Source of the DNA: DATJSJ01 sp035504175
Lineage (GTDB): Bacteria; Pseudomonadota; Alphaproteobacteria; Acetobacterales; Acetobacteraceae
Direction: 5' to 3'
Length of the DNA: 14,722 nucleotides
NCBI GenBank assembly: GCA_035504175.1
Contig: DATJSJ010000099.1
Span: 1 to 14,722, forward strand
Both the position numbers and the translations under genes were made by a program. Shown one piece after another: positions 14,632 through 14,722 of this stretch; the first letter of the stretch is position 1, and each line of letters starts with the position of its first letter. Below the pieces are notes generated by a model. That model was not told where the DNA came from. It was given only the letters and a program-made list of their open reading frames with translations, and made no database searches.

Positions 14632-14721
14632 CCAGGGGGGCTCTGCCCCCCTGGACCCCCCGCTGGGGGCAGCGCCCCCAGACCCGCAAAACGAATGGGG
14701 GTCTGGGGCCTCAGGCCCCAG
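14632..14721. repeat. Cluster of three perfect G/C-run hairpins
   Basis: Three perfect hairpins, each with a 3-base loop, follow the MFS stop codon: CCAGGGGGGC/GCCCCCCTGG (14632-14654), CTGGGGGC/GCCCCCAG (14663-14681) and CTGGGGCC/GGCCCCAG (14703-14721). GACCCCC (14654-14660) can also pair with GGGGGTC (14697-14703), enclosing the middle hairpin. The first hairpin may terminate MFS transcription. The C/G-run motif, also at the left edge, looks like a dispersed intergenic palindromic element of the kind familiar from Acetobacteraceae genomes. Confidence 0.65.
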
Positions 14722-14722
14722 C

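Noticed and set aside
14632..14721. CRISPR array or tRNA in the hairpin cluster
   Set aside because: Units differ in length and sequence without spacers, and no tRNA arms or CCA-type acceptor pattern are present.

Overview
The window is very GC-rich (close to 70% by eye), densely coded DNA of alphaproteobacterial character. Codon use, protein families, and a G/C-run hairpin cluster at the right edge (with a partial match at the left edge) suggest a member of the Acetobacteraceae/Rhodospirillales. That placement is inference, because there is no rRNA, tRNA or other phylogenetic marker here. I see no CRISPR array, insertion sequence or phage gene.

Layout. (1) 154-3469, plus strand: pmbA/tldE (half of the TldD/TldE protease), cdh (CDP-diacylglycerol diphosphatase with a lipobox-like N-terminus), and an exported membrane protein with a Tim44-like domain. 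(2) 3470-3621: a gap with interlocking inverted repeats that could fold as an H-type pseudoknot. (3) 3622-6116, plus strand: a circularly permuted ATP-grasp protein and an Alpha-E protein overlapping by 4 bases, a predicted but poorly understood peptide-ligase pair. (4) 6154-7473, minus strand: a parallel beta-helix protein with a C-terminal carbohydrate-binding-like module. It diverges across a 532-base gap from (5) 8006-9322, plus strand: an SGNH/GDSL hydrolase. Neither has a signal peptide. (6) 9381-10250, minus strand: a diacylglycerol/lipid kinase, divergent from (7) 10469-12389, plus strand: a PlcP/LpxH-like metallophosphoesterase overlapping a GT4 glycosyltransferase. (8) 12447-13166, minus strand: an ArsR-type regulator with a Cys-rich C-terminal domain, divergent from (9) 13307-14629, plus strand: an MFS drug-efflux-type transporter. 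A strong inverted repeat lies between them. (10) 14632-14721: three stacked hairpins.

The most coherent functional story is region 6-7. The metallophosphoesterase resembles PlcP, the phospholipase C used by rhizobia and marine bacteria to turn phospholipids into diacylglycerol under phosphate starvation, more than it resembles E. coli LpxH. The next gene is a GT4 glycosyltransferase, as in plcP-agt pairs where diacylglycerol is converted to phosphorus-free glycolipid. The divergent lipid kinase could return diacylglycerol to phosphatidate. The intergenic region carries two 11-base-period direct repeats, one facing each way, that loosely resemble Pho boxes. With cdh, four genes in the window act on diacylglycerol, phosphatidate or CDP-diacylglycerol pools.

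Most other genes belong to recognisable families. The biologically open items are the ATP-grasp/Alpha-E pair, the beta-helix/SGNH pair, and the structured intergenic regions.
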